Assembly (NCBI GenBank): GCA_004282875.1
Contig: SHLT01000019.1
Coordinates: forward strand, 1-35,885
DNA length: 35,885 nt
Direction: 5' to 3'
Source of the DNA: Chromatiales bacterium
GTDB lineage: Bacteria; Pseudomonadota; Gammaproteobacteria; Steroidobacterales; Woeseiaceae
Shown here: in pieces, positions 23,391-31,353 of the stretch
How the letters are laid out: the number at the start of each line of letters is the position of its first letter
Position numbering within the stretch: position 1 is the first letter of the stretch
Notes under the pieces: generated by a model
Databases searched by the model: none
What the model was told of the DNA's origin: nothing
What the model saw: only the letters and a program-made list of their open reading frames with translations
Made by a program: the position numbers and the translations under genes

Positions 23391-24041
23391 ATGAGTTCTG
23401 TACGCGCCCTCGTCATTCTCACAGGCATTGCCTGCCTGGCCCTCGTGGCCCTGCTGCTGCTCGATTTCCGGGTACCAGCGGCCCTGGCCAAGTTCATCGC
23501 GTCGACGGCGTTCATCGGGATCGCGATGCGGTCCGGCGCCTGGTCGTCGACCTACGGCCGCCTCATCCTCCTTGGACTCGCGTTCTCATGGTGCGGGGAT
23601 ATGTTCCTCATCGGGCAGTCCCGGTTCGCCTTCCTGAGTGGCCTGGTCGCCTTCCTGCTTGCGCATGTTGCCTACGTATCGGCATTCGTACGTCACGGCT
23701 ACCACCGCGGCTGGGTCTGGGCTGCCGTCGTGCCCATTACGGCGGTCGCGATTGCCGTGTTCTCCTGGCTCGAGCCGCATACTCCCGACACGCTGCTGTT
23801 CCCGGTGCGGGCCTACATCGTCGTCATCAGCCTGATGGTGATCTTCGCAGTCGGCACCCAGGGTCGCGGCGGGTCACGGCTGATCGTGACCGGCGCCGTG
23901 CTGTTCTTCCTGTCCGATTTGTCGGTCGCCGCCCTGCGGCTCGTGCAAACCGAGTACCCGACCTACGTGCTGGGCCTGCCGTTCTACTACGCCGGTCAGG
24001 TCTGCCTGGCCTTAAGTTCGTCGCAGTCGCGATCCCACTGA
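23391..24041 (+). CDS. YhhN/TMEM86-type lysoplasmalogenase family membrane protein
   Basis: 216 residues with seven to eight membrane helices throughout. Family features visible are LAKFIASTAFIGIA near residue 33, the conserved GLAFSWCGDMFLIG near 62-75 with its acidic residue D70, and LSGLVAFLLAHVAYVSAF near 83-100. Characterised YhhN homologues hydrolyse the vinyl-ether bond of lysoplasmalogens; whether this protein does so is unknown. Its 3' end overlaps the convergent LysR gene by 46 bp. Confidence 0.85.
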   Translation: MSSVRALVILTGIACLALVALLLLDFRVPAALAKFIASTAFIGIAMRSGAWSSTYGRLILLGLAFSWCGDMFLIGQSRFAFLSGLVAFLLAHVAYVSAFVRHGYHRGWVWAAVVPITAVAIAVFSWLEPHTPDTLLFPVRAYIVVISLMVIFAVGTQGRGGSRLIVTGAVLFFLSDLSVAALRLVQTEYPTYVLGLPFYYAGQVCLALSSSQSRSH

Positions 24042-24931
24042 GGGGTTCCCGAAAAGCGCTCCACAAGAAAGTCTATAAAGGCGCGCACGCGATAGGAGAG
24101 ATGCCGCGTCGGCGGGTACACCGCGTAGGCCGGCGTGACCGGCCATTCATAGTCCGTGAGAATCGGCACGAGGGTGCCGCGCCGAATCGATTCGGACGCC
24201 AGGAAGGTCGGCTGGATGACAATACCCAGACCATGCGACGCCGCATTGGTCAGGAAATCGCCGCTCGATGCCCGCATGGTGCTTCTGACATCCACCGTGT
24301 GTTTCTTGCCCTGCTTGTCGGTCCACGGCCAACGGTCCGGGTCCTGGAGGTTGGAGTACACCAGGCAATCGTGGTCTTTGAGTTCCCCGGGCGATGCCGG
24401 TGTGCCGTGCGTATGCAGGTAGTGCGGCGACGCGGCGACCACGGTGTGCGCATCGAAGAGCTTGCGCGCTATCAAGGACGAGTCGCGAAGATGGCCAATG
24501 CGCACCGCGACGTCGATGCCCTCCTCGATCAGGTCGATGCGGCGGTCGTTGAGATCGAGATCGAATTTCAGCCGCGGGTGCCGCTTGGTGAACGCGGCAA
24601 TGGGCTTGCACATGTGGCGCACGCCAAACGACAGCGGCAGCGCGACCCGGAGCGTGCCGCTCAACTCGCCGTGCTCCTGCTGCACCGCCGCCTCGGCCTC
24701 GTCGAGGTCGGCCAGGATGCGGGCGCTGTGTTCGTAAAAGCTCTGTCCGGTTTCGGTGAGGTTCAGAACCCGGGTCGTGCGGCGCAGCAACTGAACCCCG
24801 AGCCGCTCCTCGAGCGCCGAGACGCGCCGGCTGACCGCCGACTTGGCGAGATTCAGGCGATCGGCGGCCGCTGTGAAGGTGCCGGCCTCAACGACCGCCA
24901 CAAACGCCTGTAAATCCTCGAATTTGTCCAT
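23996..24931 (-). CDS. LysR-family transcriptional regulator, divergent from azoR-pirin
   Basis: 311 residues. The N-terminal winged helix-turn-helix (about 1-60) begins MDKFEDLQAFVAVVEAGTFT and includes AADRLNLAKSAVSRRVSALE. The effector-binding domain follows (about 90-295), with LSGTLRVALPLSFGVRHMCK, and is closest in style to the CrgA/DmlR-type group. It is transcribed away from azoR and pirin with 111 bp between start codons, the usual arrangement for a LysR regulator and its target genes. A dyad (24932-24954) directly abuts its start codon. The likely inducer is a quinone or electrophile, inferred from the targets. Confidence 0.93.
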   Translation of the reverse strand: MDKFEDLQAFVAVVEAGTFTAAADRLNLAKSAVSRRVSALEERLGVQLLRRTTRVLNLTETGQSFYEHSARILADLDEAEAAVQQEHGELSGTLRVALPLSFGVRHMCKPIAAFTKRHPRLKFDLDLNDRRIDLIEEGIDVAVRIGHLRDSSLIARKLFDAHTVVAASPHYLHTHGTPASPGELKDHDCLVYSNLQDPDRWPWTDKQGKKHTVDVRSTMRASSGDFLTNAASHGLGIVIQPTFLASESIRRGTLVPILTDYEWPVTPAYAVYPPTRHLSYRVRAFIDFLVERFSGTPQWDRDCDELKARQT

Positions 24932-24954
24932 ATTGTTGCGTTTCAGAGAACAAT
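24932..24954. promoter_or_regulatory. Candidate LysR-type operator (T-N11-A dyad)
   Basis: ATTGTT at 24932-24937 and AACAAT at 24949-24954 form a perfect 6-bp dyad separated by 11 bases, fitting the T-N11-A rule for LysR boxes. It abuts the regulator start codon in the divergent LysR/azoR region, a position suited to autorepression. A second ATTGT half-site occurs at about 24982-24986. Confidence 0.55.
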
Positions 24955-25042
24955 GATATCTCCAGACTAATATTTATCTCACTATTGTCAACAGCCAAAC
25001 TGTCTCCGACTTATGAAGCACACCGAATACGGAGACAAACCG

Positions 25043-25660
25043 ATGACCACAGCCCTCAAGATCCTGGAAGTCCAGGCCAGCGCCCGCGGAACGGGCTCCA
25101 TCAGCCGCGAGCTCACGGCCGACCTGATCGCGGCCCTCGAAGAGCGCCACGGCAGCGTCGACGTCACGCAACGCGATCTCGCCAAGGGCCTGCCGTTTGT
25201 CGACGAGGCCTGGGTCGGCGCCAACTTCACGCCGGATGAAGACCGGACCAGCACACATCGCCAGATCCTGTCGCGCTCGGACGATCTCGTTGCCGAACTG
25301 CAGGATGCTGACGTCATCGTGATCGGTTCGCCGATCTACAATTTCTCGGTGCCCGCCGTGCTGAAAGCATGGGTCGACATGATCGCCCGTGCACGGCTAA
25401 CCTTCCGCTACACCGAAAACGGCGTCGAGGGACTGCTCCAGGGCAAGAAGGCATACGTCGTTGTTCCATCGGGTGGCGTGCCGGTTGGCAGCCCTGTGGA
25501 CTTCGCAACACCCTACCTGCGTCATGCGCTCGCGTTTGTCGGTATCACCGACGTCGAGTTCATCGGTGCACAGGGCGCGGATAGAGGTAATGACGAAGCC
25601 ATGGATGCTGCACGCGCCCAGATTGCCGAACTGGTTCACCTGGCGCCGCAGGCCGCCTGA
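25043..25660 (+). CDS. azoR: FMN-dependent NADH:quinone oxidoreductase / azoreductase
   Basis: 205 residues from the ATG at 25043, which has GGAGA upstream; the frame opens ten codons earlier but with no ribosome binding site. Flavodoxin-like fold: the N-terminal strand and loop LEVQASARGTGSISREL binds FMN phosphate, and IGSPIYNFSVPAVLKAWVDM is the hallmark segment of AzoR. It should reduce quinones or azo compounds with NADH as a dimer in the cytoplasm, protecting against electrophile stress. The pirin-like gene follows 28 bp downstream, and both are divergent from the LysR gene that probably controls them. Confidence 0.93.
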   Translation: MTTALKILEVQASARGTGSISRELTADLIAALEERHGSVDVTQRDLAKGLPFVDEAWVGANFTPDEDRTSTHRQILSRSDDLVAELQDADVIVIGSPIYNFSVPAVLKAWVDMIARARLTFRYTENGVEGLLQGKKAYVVVPSGGVPVGSPVDFATPYLRHALAFVGITDVEFIGAQGADRGNDEAMDAARAQIAELVHLAPQAA

Positions 25661-25688
25661 ATAACGACCGAATTAGGAGGAGACGAAC

Positions 25689-26387
25689 ATGTACGACATC
25701 ATTCGTTCCAACGACCGCGGCAGCGCCGACCACGGCTGGCTGAACGCGAAGCATACGTTCTCATTCGCCGAGTACCGCAATCCCGAGCGCGTACACTTTG
25801 GCAAGCTGCGCGTGATCAACGAGGATCGCATTGCCCCGGGCAAGGGTTTCGATACACACCCGCACCAGGACATGGAGATCGTGACCTACATCATCAGCGG
25901 TGCGATCGAACACAAGGACAGCATGGGCAACGGCACGGTGATCCGGGCCGGCGAGGTGCAGCGCATGACGGCTGGCACCGGGGTACTGCACAGCGAGTTC
26001 AATCACTCGGACGAGGAAGAGCTGCACTTGCTGCAGATCTGGATCTTCCCCGAGCAGAAGAATCTCGAGCCGGGCTATGAGCAGACCTTGTTCGAGCGCG
26101 AGGAAAAGCTGAACAGGCTGCGCCTGATCGGCTCGCGCGATGGCCGCGACGGTTCCATCACCATTCACCAGGACGTGGACCTCTATGCGAGCGTGCTCGA
26201 AAGTGGTCGCGACGTGAGCCTCGATGGCACCGGCGAGCGGCGCGTGTTCATCCAGGTTGTGTCGGGCGACGTTGTCGTCAACGAGCAGCAACTGAACGCT
26301 GGCGATGGTCTCGGGATACGTCACCAGGATGCAGTAAAGGTCCGCGCCATCACCGACGCGGAGTTCCTGTTGTTCAACCTCGACTAG
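25689..26387 (+). CDS. Pirin-family bicupin protein (YhhW/YhaK-like)
   Basis: 232 residues. AGGAGGAGA precedes the ATG, the strongest ribosome binding site in this region. The N-terminal cupin has likely metal ligands H57, H59, H101 and E103 in DTHPHQ and HSEF. The C-terminal cupin is degenerate, as in YhhW. Some members cleave quercetin; most bind a metal without a known natural substrate. It is in one operon with azoR, a frequent pairing that suggests a role in quinone or flavonoid detoxification under LysR control. Confidence 0.93.
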   Translation: MYDIIRSNDRGSADHGWLNAKHTFSFAEYRNPERVHFGKLRVINEDRIAPGKGFDTHPHQDMEIVTYIISGAIEHKDSMGNGTVIRAGEVQRMTAGTGVLHSEFNHSDEEELHLLQIWIFPEQKNLEPGYEQTLFEREEKLNRLRLIGSRDGRDGSITIHQDVDLYASVLESGRDVSLDGTGERRVFIQVVSGDVVVNEQQLNAGDGLGIRHQDAVKVRAITDAEFLLFNLD

Positions 26388-26409
26388 TGCGCTGGGTTAG
26401 AATGCGCCC

Positions 26410-28281
26410 ATGCGTATTCTGACTCTCCTGACGAGCCTGAGTCTCGTCGTAGCTTGCGGTGGTGGTAGCGGCAATGGCAATGCCGCGCCACCGCCCCCTC
26501 CTCCTCCACCCGGCATGAGCATGATCAGTGACGTGCAGGGAAGCGGCGCGACGAGCCCGCTTGAAGGTGAGACGGTCACCGTGTCCGGGATCGTCACCGG
26601 CGATTTCCAGGAAGACGATACGGATACCCGCCGGAATCTCGGGGGCTTCTACCTGCAGGACGGACCATCGGATACTAACTTGCAGACGTCGGACGGTATT
26701 TTTGTCTTCGATGGCACGAGCCCATCGACCGACGTGAGCGTTGGCGATGGCGTCGAGGTGACCGGCACAGTCGCGGAGTTCTTCGGCGAAACACAAATCA
26801 ATGCGGCGTCGGTCCGTGTCACCGGGGCCGGCGCGGTAGTGCCGCAGCCGATCAGTCTCCCCGTCAGCGATACGACGACCAACAGTGACGGCGACCCGGT
26901 TGCCGACCTCGAGCGTTTCGAGGGCATGCTGGTCGAGTTTCCCGACACGCTGACCGTCAACGGCCATCACAACCTCGCCCGCTTCGGGACCGTGGTCCTT
27001 GCGCAGGGCGAACGCCTGCAGCAGTTCACGAACGGCAATGCGCCGGATGTGGACGCGTATGCAGCGCACAAGGAAATGAGTGCGCGCCGCACGATCGTCC
27101 TCGACGACGGTTTGCGCGTGCAAAACCCCGCAGAGGTTCATTACCTGGATGCAGGCGCGGCAGCGAACTACTCGATCCGCTCCGGCGACACGCTGGACGG
27201 CCTGGTTGGTAACTTGCGGTACTCGCGTGGCAGCGGCGGTGACGGCGACGAGACATGGCGCCTGATGCCTACCATGGATCCCGAATTCGAATCCGCCAAT
27301 CCCCGCCCGGGTGCGCCGGCCATCGGCGGCAGCGTGCGCGTCGCCAGTTTCAACGTCCTGAACTTCTTCTCGACTATCGACGGTGGACAGAGCAATTGTG
27401 GACCGCAACAGGACCAGGGCTGCCGCGGCGCCGATAGCGCCACCGAGTATGCCCGGCAACTCGAAAAGACCGTGACCGCGCTGACCATGCTCGACGCCGA
27501 CATCATCGGGCTGATCGAACTCGAGAACAATGCGAGCGCTTCGCTGAGCGCGCTCGTCGATGCGATGAACGCGAAGATCGGTACCAATGACTACGCCTGG
27601 CGCGATACCGGCACGATTCACGATGACGTCATCAAGACCGGGTTCGTCTATCGCACCTCAACCATCTCGACCGTGGGAGATTTCGCCCTGCTCGATCGCA
27701 GTGTCGATTCCCGGTTCAATGACGCACGCAACCGGCCGGCGCTTGCGCAGTCGTTTGAGGTCGATGCCACGGGCGCGGTGCTGACGGTCGTGGTCAATCA
27801 TCTCAAGTCGAAGGGTTCGTCCTGCGATGCTGACGGCGACCCCAACCTGAGCGATGGACAGGGCAACTGCAACACGACGCGCACGAGCGCGGCGGCGGCG
27901 TTGGCTGACTGGATGGCCACCGACCCGACCGGCAGCGGCGACGACGACGTGCTGATCATCGGTGACCTGAATGCCTACCTGAAAGAAGACCCGCTAAGCG
28001 CGTTCGCGAGCGCCGGGTACACGAATCTTCTCGACGCCCAGACAGACTCGTATTCATTCTCGTTCGATGCGCAGGCCGGGGCGCTGGACCATGCGATCGC
28101 ATCGGCAAGCCTCGTGCCGCAGGTGGCGGAGACCATCGAGTGGCACATCAACGCGGACGAACCGCGATTGCTGGACTACAACCTGGAGAACGGGCGCGAC
28201 CCGAACCTGTTTGACGGGAGCACGCCGTACCGGGCGTCCGACCATGACCCCGTTGTGATCGGGCTGGATCTCACGAACTAA
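26410..28281 (+). CDS. ExeM/NucH-family extracellular endonuclease (lipoprotein)
   Basis: 623 residues. The lipoprotein signal ends in LVVAC (C16), followed by Gly/Ser residues and a run of eight prolines (27-34). An OB-fold-like domain spans about 37-145 and the exo/endonuclease-phosphatase domain about 308-620. Visible catalytic elements are N316 region (VASFNVLNFF), E370 (GLIELENN), H464 (VVNHLKSK), D519/N521 (GDLNA), D560-H561 and D611-H612 (ASDHDP). This matches ExeM/NucH nucleases, which degrade extracellular DNA in biofilms or for nutrient scavenging. The lipobox suggests it stays tethered to the outer membrane. It follows the pirin-like gene by 22 bp on the same strand, but their functions look unrelated. 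Confidence 0.93.
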   Translation: MRILTLLTSLSLVVACGGGSGNGNAAPPPPPPPPGMSMISDVQGSGATSPLEGETVTVSGIVTGDFQEDDTDTRRNLGGFYLQDGPSDTNLQTSDGIFVFDGTSPSTDVSVGDGVEVTGTVAEFFGETQINAASVRVTGAGAVVPQPISLPVSDTTTNSDGDPVADLERFEGMLVEFPDTLTVNGHHNLARFGTVVLAQGERLQQFTNGNAPDVDAYAAHKEMSARRTIVLDDGLRVQNPAEVHYLDAGAAANYSIRSGDTLDGLVGNLRYSRGSGGDGDETWRLMPTMDPEFESANPRPGAPAIGGSVRVASFNVLNFFSTIDGGQSNCGPQQDQGCRGADSATEYARQLEKTVTALTMLDADIIGLIELENNASASLSALVDAMNAKIGTNDYAWRDTGTIHDDVIKTGFVYRTSTISTVGDFALLDRSVDSRFNDARNRPALAQSFEVDATGAVLTVVVNHLKSKGSSCDADGDPNLSDGQGNCNTTRTSAAAALADWMATDPTGSGDDDVLIIGDLNAYLKEDPLSAFASAGYTNLLDAQTDSYSFSFDAQAGALDHAIASASLVPQVAETIEWHINADEPRLLDYNLENGRDPNLFDGSTPYRASDHDPVVIGLDLTN

Positions 28282-28304
28282 GCCCACTCCATCGGCAGCT
28301 GTAT

Positions 28305-28727
28305 TCAGTCAGGCATGAACAGCCCGGAAACATGCTCGCAGGTCGTCCGGACATTGCTGGCCTCCCAGTCAAAGCCTTCGGCGGTACCCGCGTAGTAATG
28401 CTTGTCGTATTCGTAACGCTCGTCCGGATCCTCTACGAAGTCTAAACACCTCGCGACCCTGTTTTCGGCAGGGCAGGCGACGCCTTTTTGGTAAGACGCA
28501 ACGATGTTGCCGCGCCTGTTACTCAGGCAGGCGCTTTCCACATATTCGCGATACCACTCACCCAACTCACTCAACGTGTATTCGCGGCACGTTCCGCTTA
28601 CATAGCGCTGATCGCACGAGTCTATGCGATCCGCGAACTCCTGTTCGCCGCCCGCTGACTTGTCGGACCTCTCACCGCAGGCGGCGAGCAGCAAAGCGCA
28701 AGCAAGGAAGATGACGATTTGCCTCAT
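28305..28727 (-). CDS. Cysteine-rich small lipoprotein of unknown function
   Basis: 140 residues from the ATG at 28727, chosen because it opens a lipoprotein signal (RQIVIFLACALLLAAC, lipid-bearing C17); the open frame extends much further upstream but into a divergent gene. The mature protein has six further cysteines, in DSCDQ, GTCRE, SACLS, VACPA, ARCLD and TTCEH, suggesting three disulfides and a compact periplasmic fold. Acidic and tyrosine-rich stretches follow (DPDERYEYDKHYYAGTAEGF). No family was recognised. It is divergent from the lipoprotein gene at 28815 and converges with the nuclease gene. Confidence 0.65.
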   Translation of the reverse strand: MRQIVIFLACALLLAACGERSDKSAGGEQEFADRIDSCDQRYVSGTCREYTLSELGEWYREYVESACLSNRRGNIVASYQKGVACPAENRVARCLDFVEDPDERYEYDKHYYAGTAEGFDWEASNVRTTCEHVSGLFMPD

Positions 28728-28814
28728 AGTCAATGTCCTCCGCGTTTGTCGCTGATCGATAGGTGCGACGCCTCGAGTATACTGATTAGCACCCTTCGGA
28801 TAAGGAACATTCAG

Positions 28815-30017
28815 TTGCGGCCGAAACCCAATCACATTGTAGTGTCCGGTCTTCTGGCTGCCCTGCACCTGTTCACGTCGGGCTGCACGTCTGTCACGAC
28901 AACCGTGTCCACGCATGAAAGCCCGACTCCCGAACACATAGTTCGCCTGTTCTCCAATGTCGCGGCCGAGCCTCCTGAAGAAACTCGCAGCATGGCCGCC
29001 CAGCGTCATATGCAGACGCTGCCGGCCGTTGGACGAGATGACCTGCTGGCGGCTATCAAGGGGCCGCGGTCTGGCGCAGTAGCATGCGAACGTTCAGCAA
29101 CGGCTGACGCGAATCCGCTCGATGAGATTGAGCGCCTGGCCCAGGAGACTCGGCTGGTCATCGTCAATGAAGCCCACGACCGGCCTTCGCATCGCGAATT
29201 CATTCGCCAGATCGCCGCACGTCTAAACGACGTGGGCTATTCCGTATTCGCTGCCGAGACATTTGGTCCGCGTATCGGAGCCTCACCTTCGGAACCGTTT
29301 GCGAGAGTTAATGACGGCTATTACTCGAACGAACCTGTGTTTGGAAACCTGATTCGATCAGTCAAGGGCCTTGGGTATGAATTGCGCGCGTACGAGTATC
29401 GTGGTCCGTACGACGATTCCAAGGGCCAGTGGGAGCGTGCCAATGCCCGAGAGGAAGGCCAGGCCGATAATCTAATGCAGGTCCTGAGCCAGATGCAGGA
29501 TCATGAGCGACTGCTGGTTCACGTGGGGTATTCGCATGCGTCCGAGGTGCCGATACCCAGCTTTGAAGGTAAGACCTTGCGCTGGATGGCGGCCCGCCTT
29601 AAGGCAAAGTCCGGGATCGATCCGCTGACGATCGACAACACTGGCTGCTTGTCGAACTCTATGAACCCGGAGCTGAGCCAGGCCTCACATCGACACGAGC
29701 AAGGCCAGTTTGACGTTGTCGTCGGACATCCGGACGTGCAGTTCGCTAGCGGTCGCCCGACTTACCGTTTGATCGATGGCCATCAACTTGTCGACCTGCC
29801 GGACGCATTGCTCAATGACGACAAGCGAGTCATCGTCGAAGTCCGACGCTACGATGAGCCGTACGACGCCGTCCCGGTGGATCGCCTGCTTTTGAGACCC
29901 GGCGAGTCATTGCCGCTGGTTCTCCCTGACGGCAAATTCCGGGTTTCGAATTATGAAGAAGGCGCAGATCGCTATAAGGAAATTGCTGTCTTCATCAAGG
30001 ACGGCCGTATTCTTTGA
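28815..30017 (+). CDS. Putative lipoprotein with a TIKI/ChaN/EreA-like domain
   Basis: About 400 residues from a TTG at 28815, chosen because AAGGA lies eight bases upstream and the protein then opens with a signal (NHIVVSGLLAALHLFTSGC, C24). An in-frame ATG at 28719 would put 32 unlikely residues first and overlap the divergent gene. The core at about 110-265 contains VIVNEAHDRPSHREFIRQIA, VFAAETFG and LLVHVGYSHASE. The pattern of Glu and His (E119, H121, later GYSHASE) is reminiscent of the ChaN/TraB-TIKI/erythromycin esterase superfamily, where such residues bind metal or act in catalysis. That similarity is from memory of motifs and is not certain. Its 3' end overlaps the convergent Impact-domain gene by 23 bp. 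Confidence 0.7.
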   Translation: MRPKPNHIVVSGLLAALHLFTSGCTSVTTTVSTHESPTPEHIVRLFSNVAAEPPEETRSMAAQRHMQTLPAVGRDDLLAAIKGPRSGAVACERSATADANPLDEIERLAQETRLVIVNEAHDRPSHREFIRQIAARLNDVGYSVFAAETFGPRIGASPSEPFARVNDGYYSNEPVFGNLIRSVKGLGYELRAYEYRGPYDDSKGQWERANAREEGQADNLMQVLSQMQDHERLLVHVGYSHASEVPIPSFEGKTLRWMAARLKAKSGIDPLTIDNTGCLSNSMNPELSQASHRHEQGQFDVVVGHPDVQFASGRPTYRLIDGHQLVDLPDALLNDDKRVIVEVRRYDEPYDAVPVDRLLLRPGESLPLVLPDGKFRVSNYEEGADRYKEIAVFIKDGRIL

Positions 30018-30363
30018 GGTAGTAGCGCACCGCGTCCTGAACGTGTCGGAAGCGGTCACCACCCAGGTGCTTGCCGCCGTACCAGCGCGTGACGACGACG
30101 ATATGCTTGTGCAGTCCTTCCCGCTCCAGCATGCGGACGATTACCATGCCGGCACCGGCTTCACCATCGTCGTTCTTGACGGGACCATTGTCCCCGATGA
30201 AGGCCCAGGTGTTGTGCGTCGCCCTGGCAAACTTCTTCTTGCGGCGTAATTCTTTGATAAAGGCCCGCGCTTCGTCCTGCGAATTGCAGGCACCGCCCGA
30301 CACAGCGTACTTCGAACCACGGTCCGTAATGATCGAGTCGAAAATCCGCATGGAATCACTCAC
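29995..30363 (-). CDS. Impact N-terminal domain (YigZ/UPF0029-like) protein
   Basis: 122 residues from GTG 30363 (an ATG at 30351 is the alternative start). The sequence matches the Impact/YigZ N-domain: ITDRGSKYAVSGG, FIKELRRKKKFARATHNTWA, NDDGEAGAG and VVVTRWYGGKHLGGDRFRHV. E. coli YigZ is about 200 residues with an extra C-terminal domain that is absent here, so this is a single-domain form. The eukaryotic relative IMPACT regulates GCN2; the bacterial role is uncertain (translation or ribosome related in some reports). The esterase gene lies 30 bp upstream on the same strand. Confidence 0.88.
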   Translation of the reverse strand: MSDSMRIFDSIITDRGSKYAVSGGACNSQDEARAFIKELRRKKKFARATHNTWAFIGDNGPVKNDDGEAGAGMVIVRMLEREGLHKHIVVVTRWYGGKHLGGDRFRHVQDAVRYYLKEYGRP

Positions 30364-30393
30364 TTCATTGGATTTCGAGGTCCATGCCTGTAA

Positions 30394-31326
30394 TCAACCT
30401 GTCCGCGCAGCAATCTTGCTGAAGAACGCCCAGATCTCAGTTGCCCCGTCGATTTCTGCACTGACGCGGCCGATGCGGCGGCGCGGGAGGTACTGTCTGC
30501 CCGCAGGCCACGTGTGTCCGCCGCCTTCGATCCGGTAAAGGATGACGTGCGCCTGCCGGCACTGCTCCCACGTCGTGCGCAGAACACGCGTGTGATCGTT
30601 GGCAGCATCAATGACAGCAGTATCGCTAGGCGCTTCGTCGCAGCCGTTTCGCTGCCGCCAGAAGTCGATCGTGTCATCGGTCGACATGACCAGCCCGCGC
30701 TCCTTGCGACGGACCTTGATCTGCCCACCGTCGTACGGGACGAGCGGATCGTCAGTGCCATTAAGTACCGCTATGCCAATGTCTCGTGCCTTGCAGGTGT
30801 CTGCCATGAAGGCAGGCATGGGCATGGCAACCGGTGCAATCGCGCGAATGCGATCCGGAAACTGGCAGGCGACGAAATAGGAAGCCTGGCCCCCGCGTGA
30901 GATCCCTGTTGCGAATACGCGCGTGCTGTCGACAGGCTGTGTGTTGACGAGTTCATCAATTAGCGCCTCAAAGAAGCCACGGTCGTCGATCCGAACGTCG
31001 AGCGCCTCGGACACCACGCCAGCCCCAAAGTCCCAGGTTTTCTTGACTGCATTGGGATACGCGACGATGAAACCTTCCCGGTCGGCGATGGCGTGCAGCG
31101 ATCGCCCGACCTCGCGCGCGACGCCACGCGCCGTACCACCACCGCCATGAAACACGAGCACAAGCGGCCTTTTCTCATCGCTTTCCGAGACAATCGAAGG
31201 GACATAGAGCAAGTACGCACGGTCCCGCTCGCCCACGACAATCGTGTGCTTCTGCAGCTTTGCGCTCGCCGCCGTTGCGGCCACCGGCGACATCGCCAGC
31301 AGGCCGACAACCGCGGCCACAAGCAC
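30394..31326 (-). CDS. Secreted PHB-depolymerase/LpqC-type esterase (alpha/beta hydrolase)
   Basis: 310 residues from a GTG at 31326, with a signal peptide (LVAAVVGLLAMSPVAATAAS). The fold is alpha/beta hydrolase. The oxyanion region is VFHGGGGTARG (about 58-68), the nucleophile S143 lies in GISRGG, the likely acid is D193 in GTDDPLVPY, and the likely base is H271 in EGGGHTWPAG. This set is typical of the LpqC / PHB depolymerase / feruloyl esterase family. It probably hydrolyses extracytoplasmic ester polymers or plant-type esters; the substrate is not predictable. It follows the methyltransferase lipoprotein gene by 27 bp and may be cotranscribed with it. Confidence 0.88.
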   Translation of the reverse strand: MLVAAVVGLLAMSPVAATAASAKLQKHTIVVGERDRAYLLYVPSIVSESDEKRPLVLVFHGGGGTARGVAREVGRSLHAIADREGFIVAYPNAVKKTWDFGAGVVSEALDVRIDDRGFFEALIDELVNTQPVDSTRVFATGISRGGQASYFVACQFPDRIRAIAPVAMPMPAFMADTCKARDIGIAVLNGTDDPLVPYDGGQIKVRRKERGLVMSTDDTIDFWRQRNGCDEAPSDTAVIDAANDHTRVLRTTWEQCRQAHVILYRIEGGGHTWPAGRQYLPRRRIGRVSAEIDGATEIWAFFSKIAARTG

Positions 31327-31353
31327 CGATCGGATGTCGATACTTTTCAGGGC

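Noticed and set aside
23384-24913. A 509-codon open frame on the plus strand
   Set aside because: It crosses the lysoplasmalogenase gene in another phase and then runs antisense to the LysR gene; both real genes have strong family signatures.
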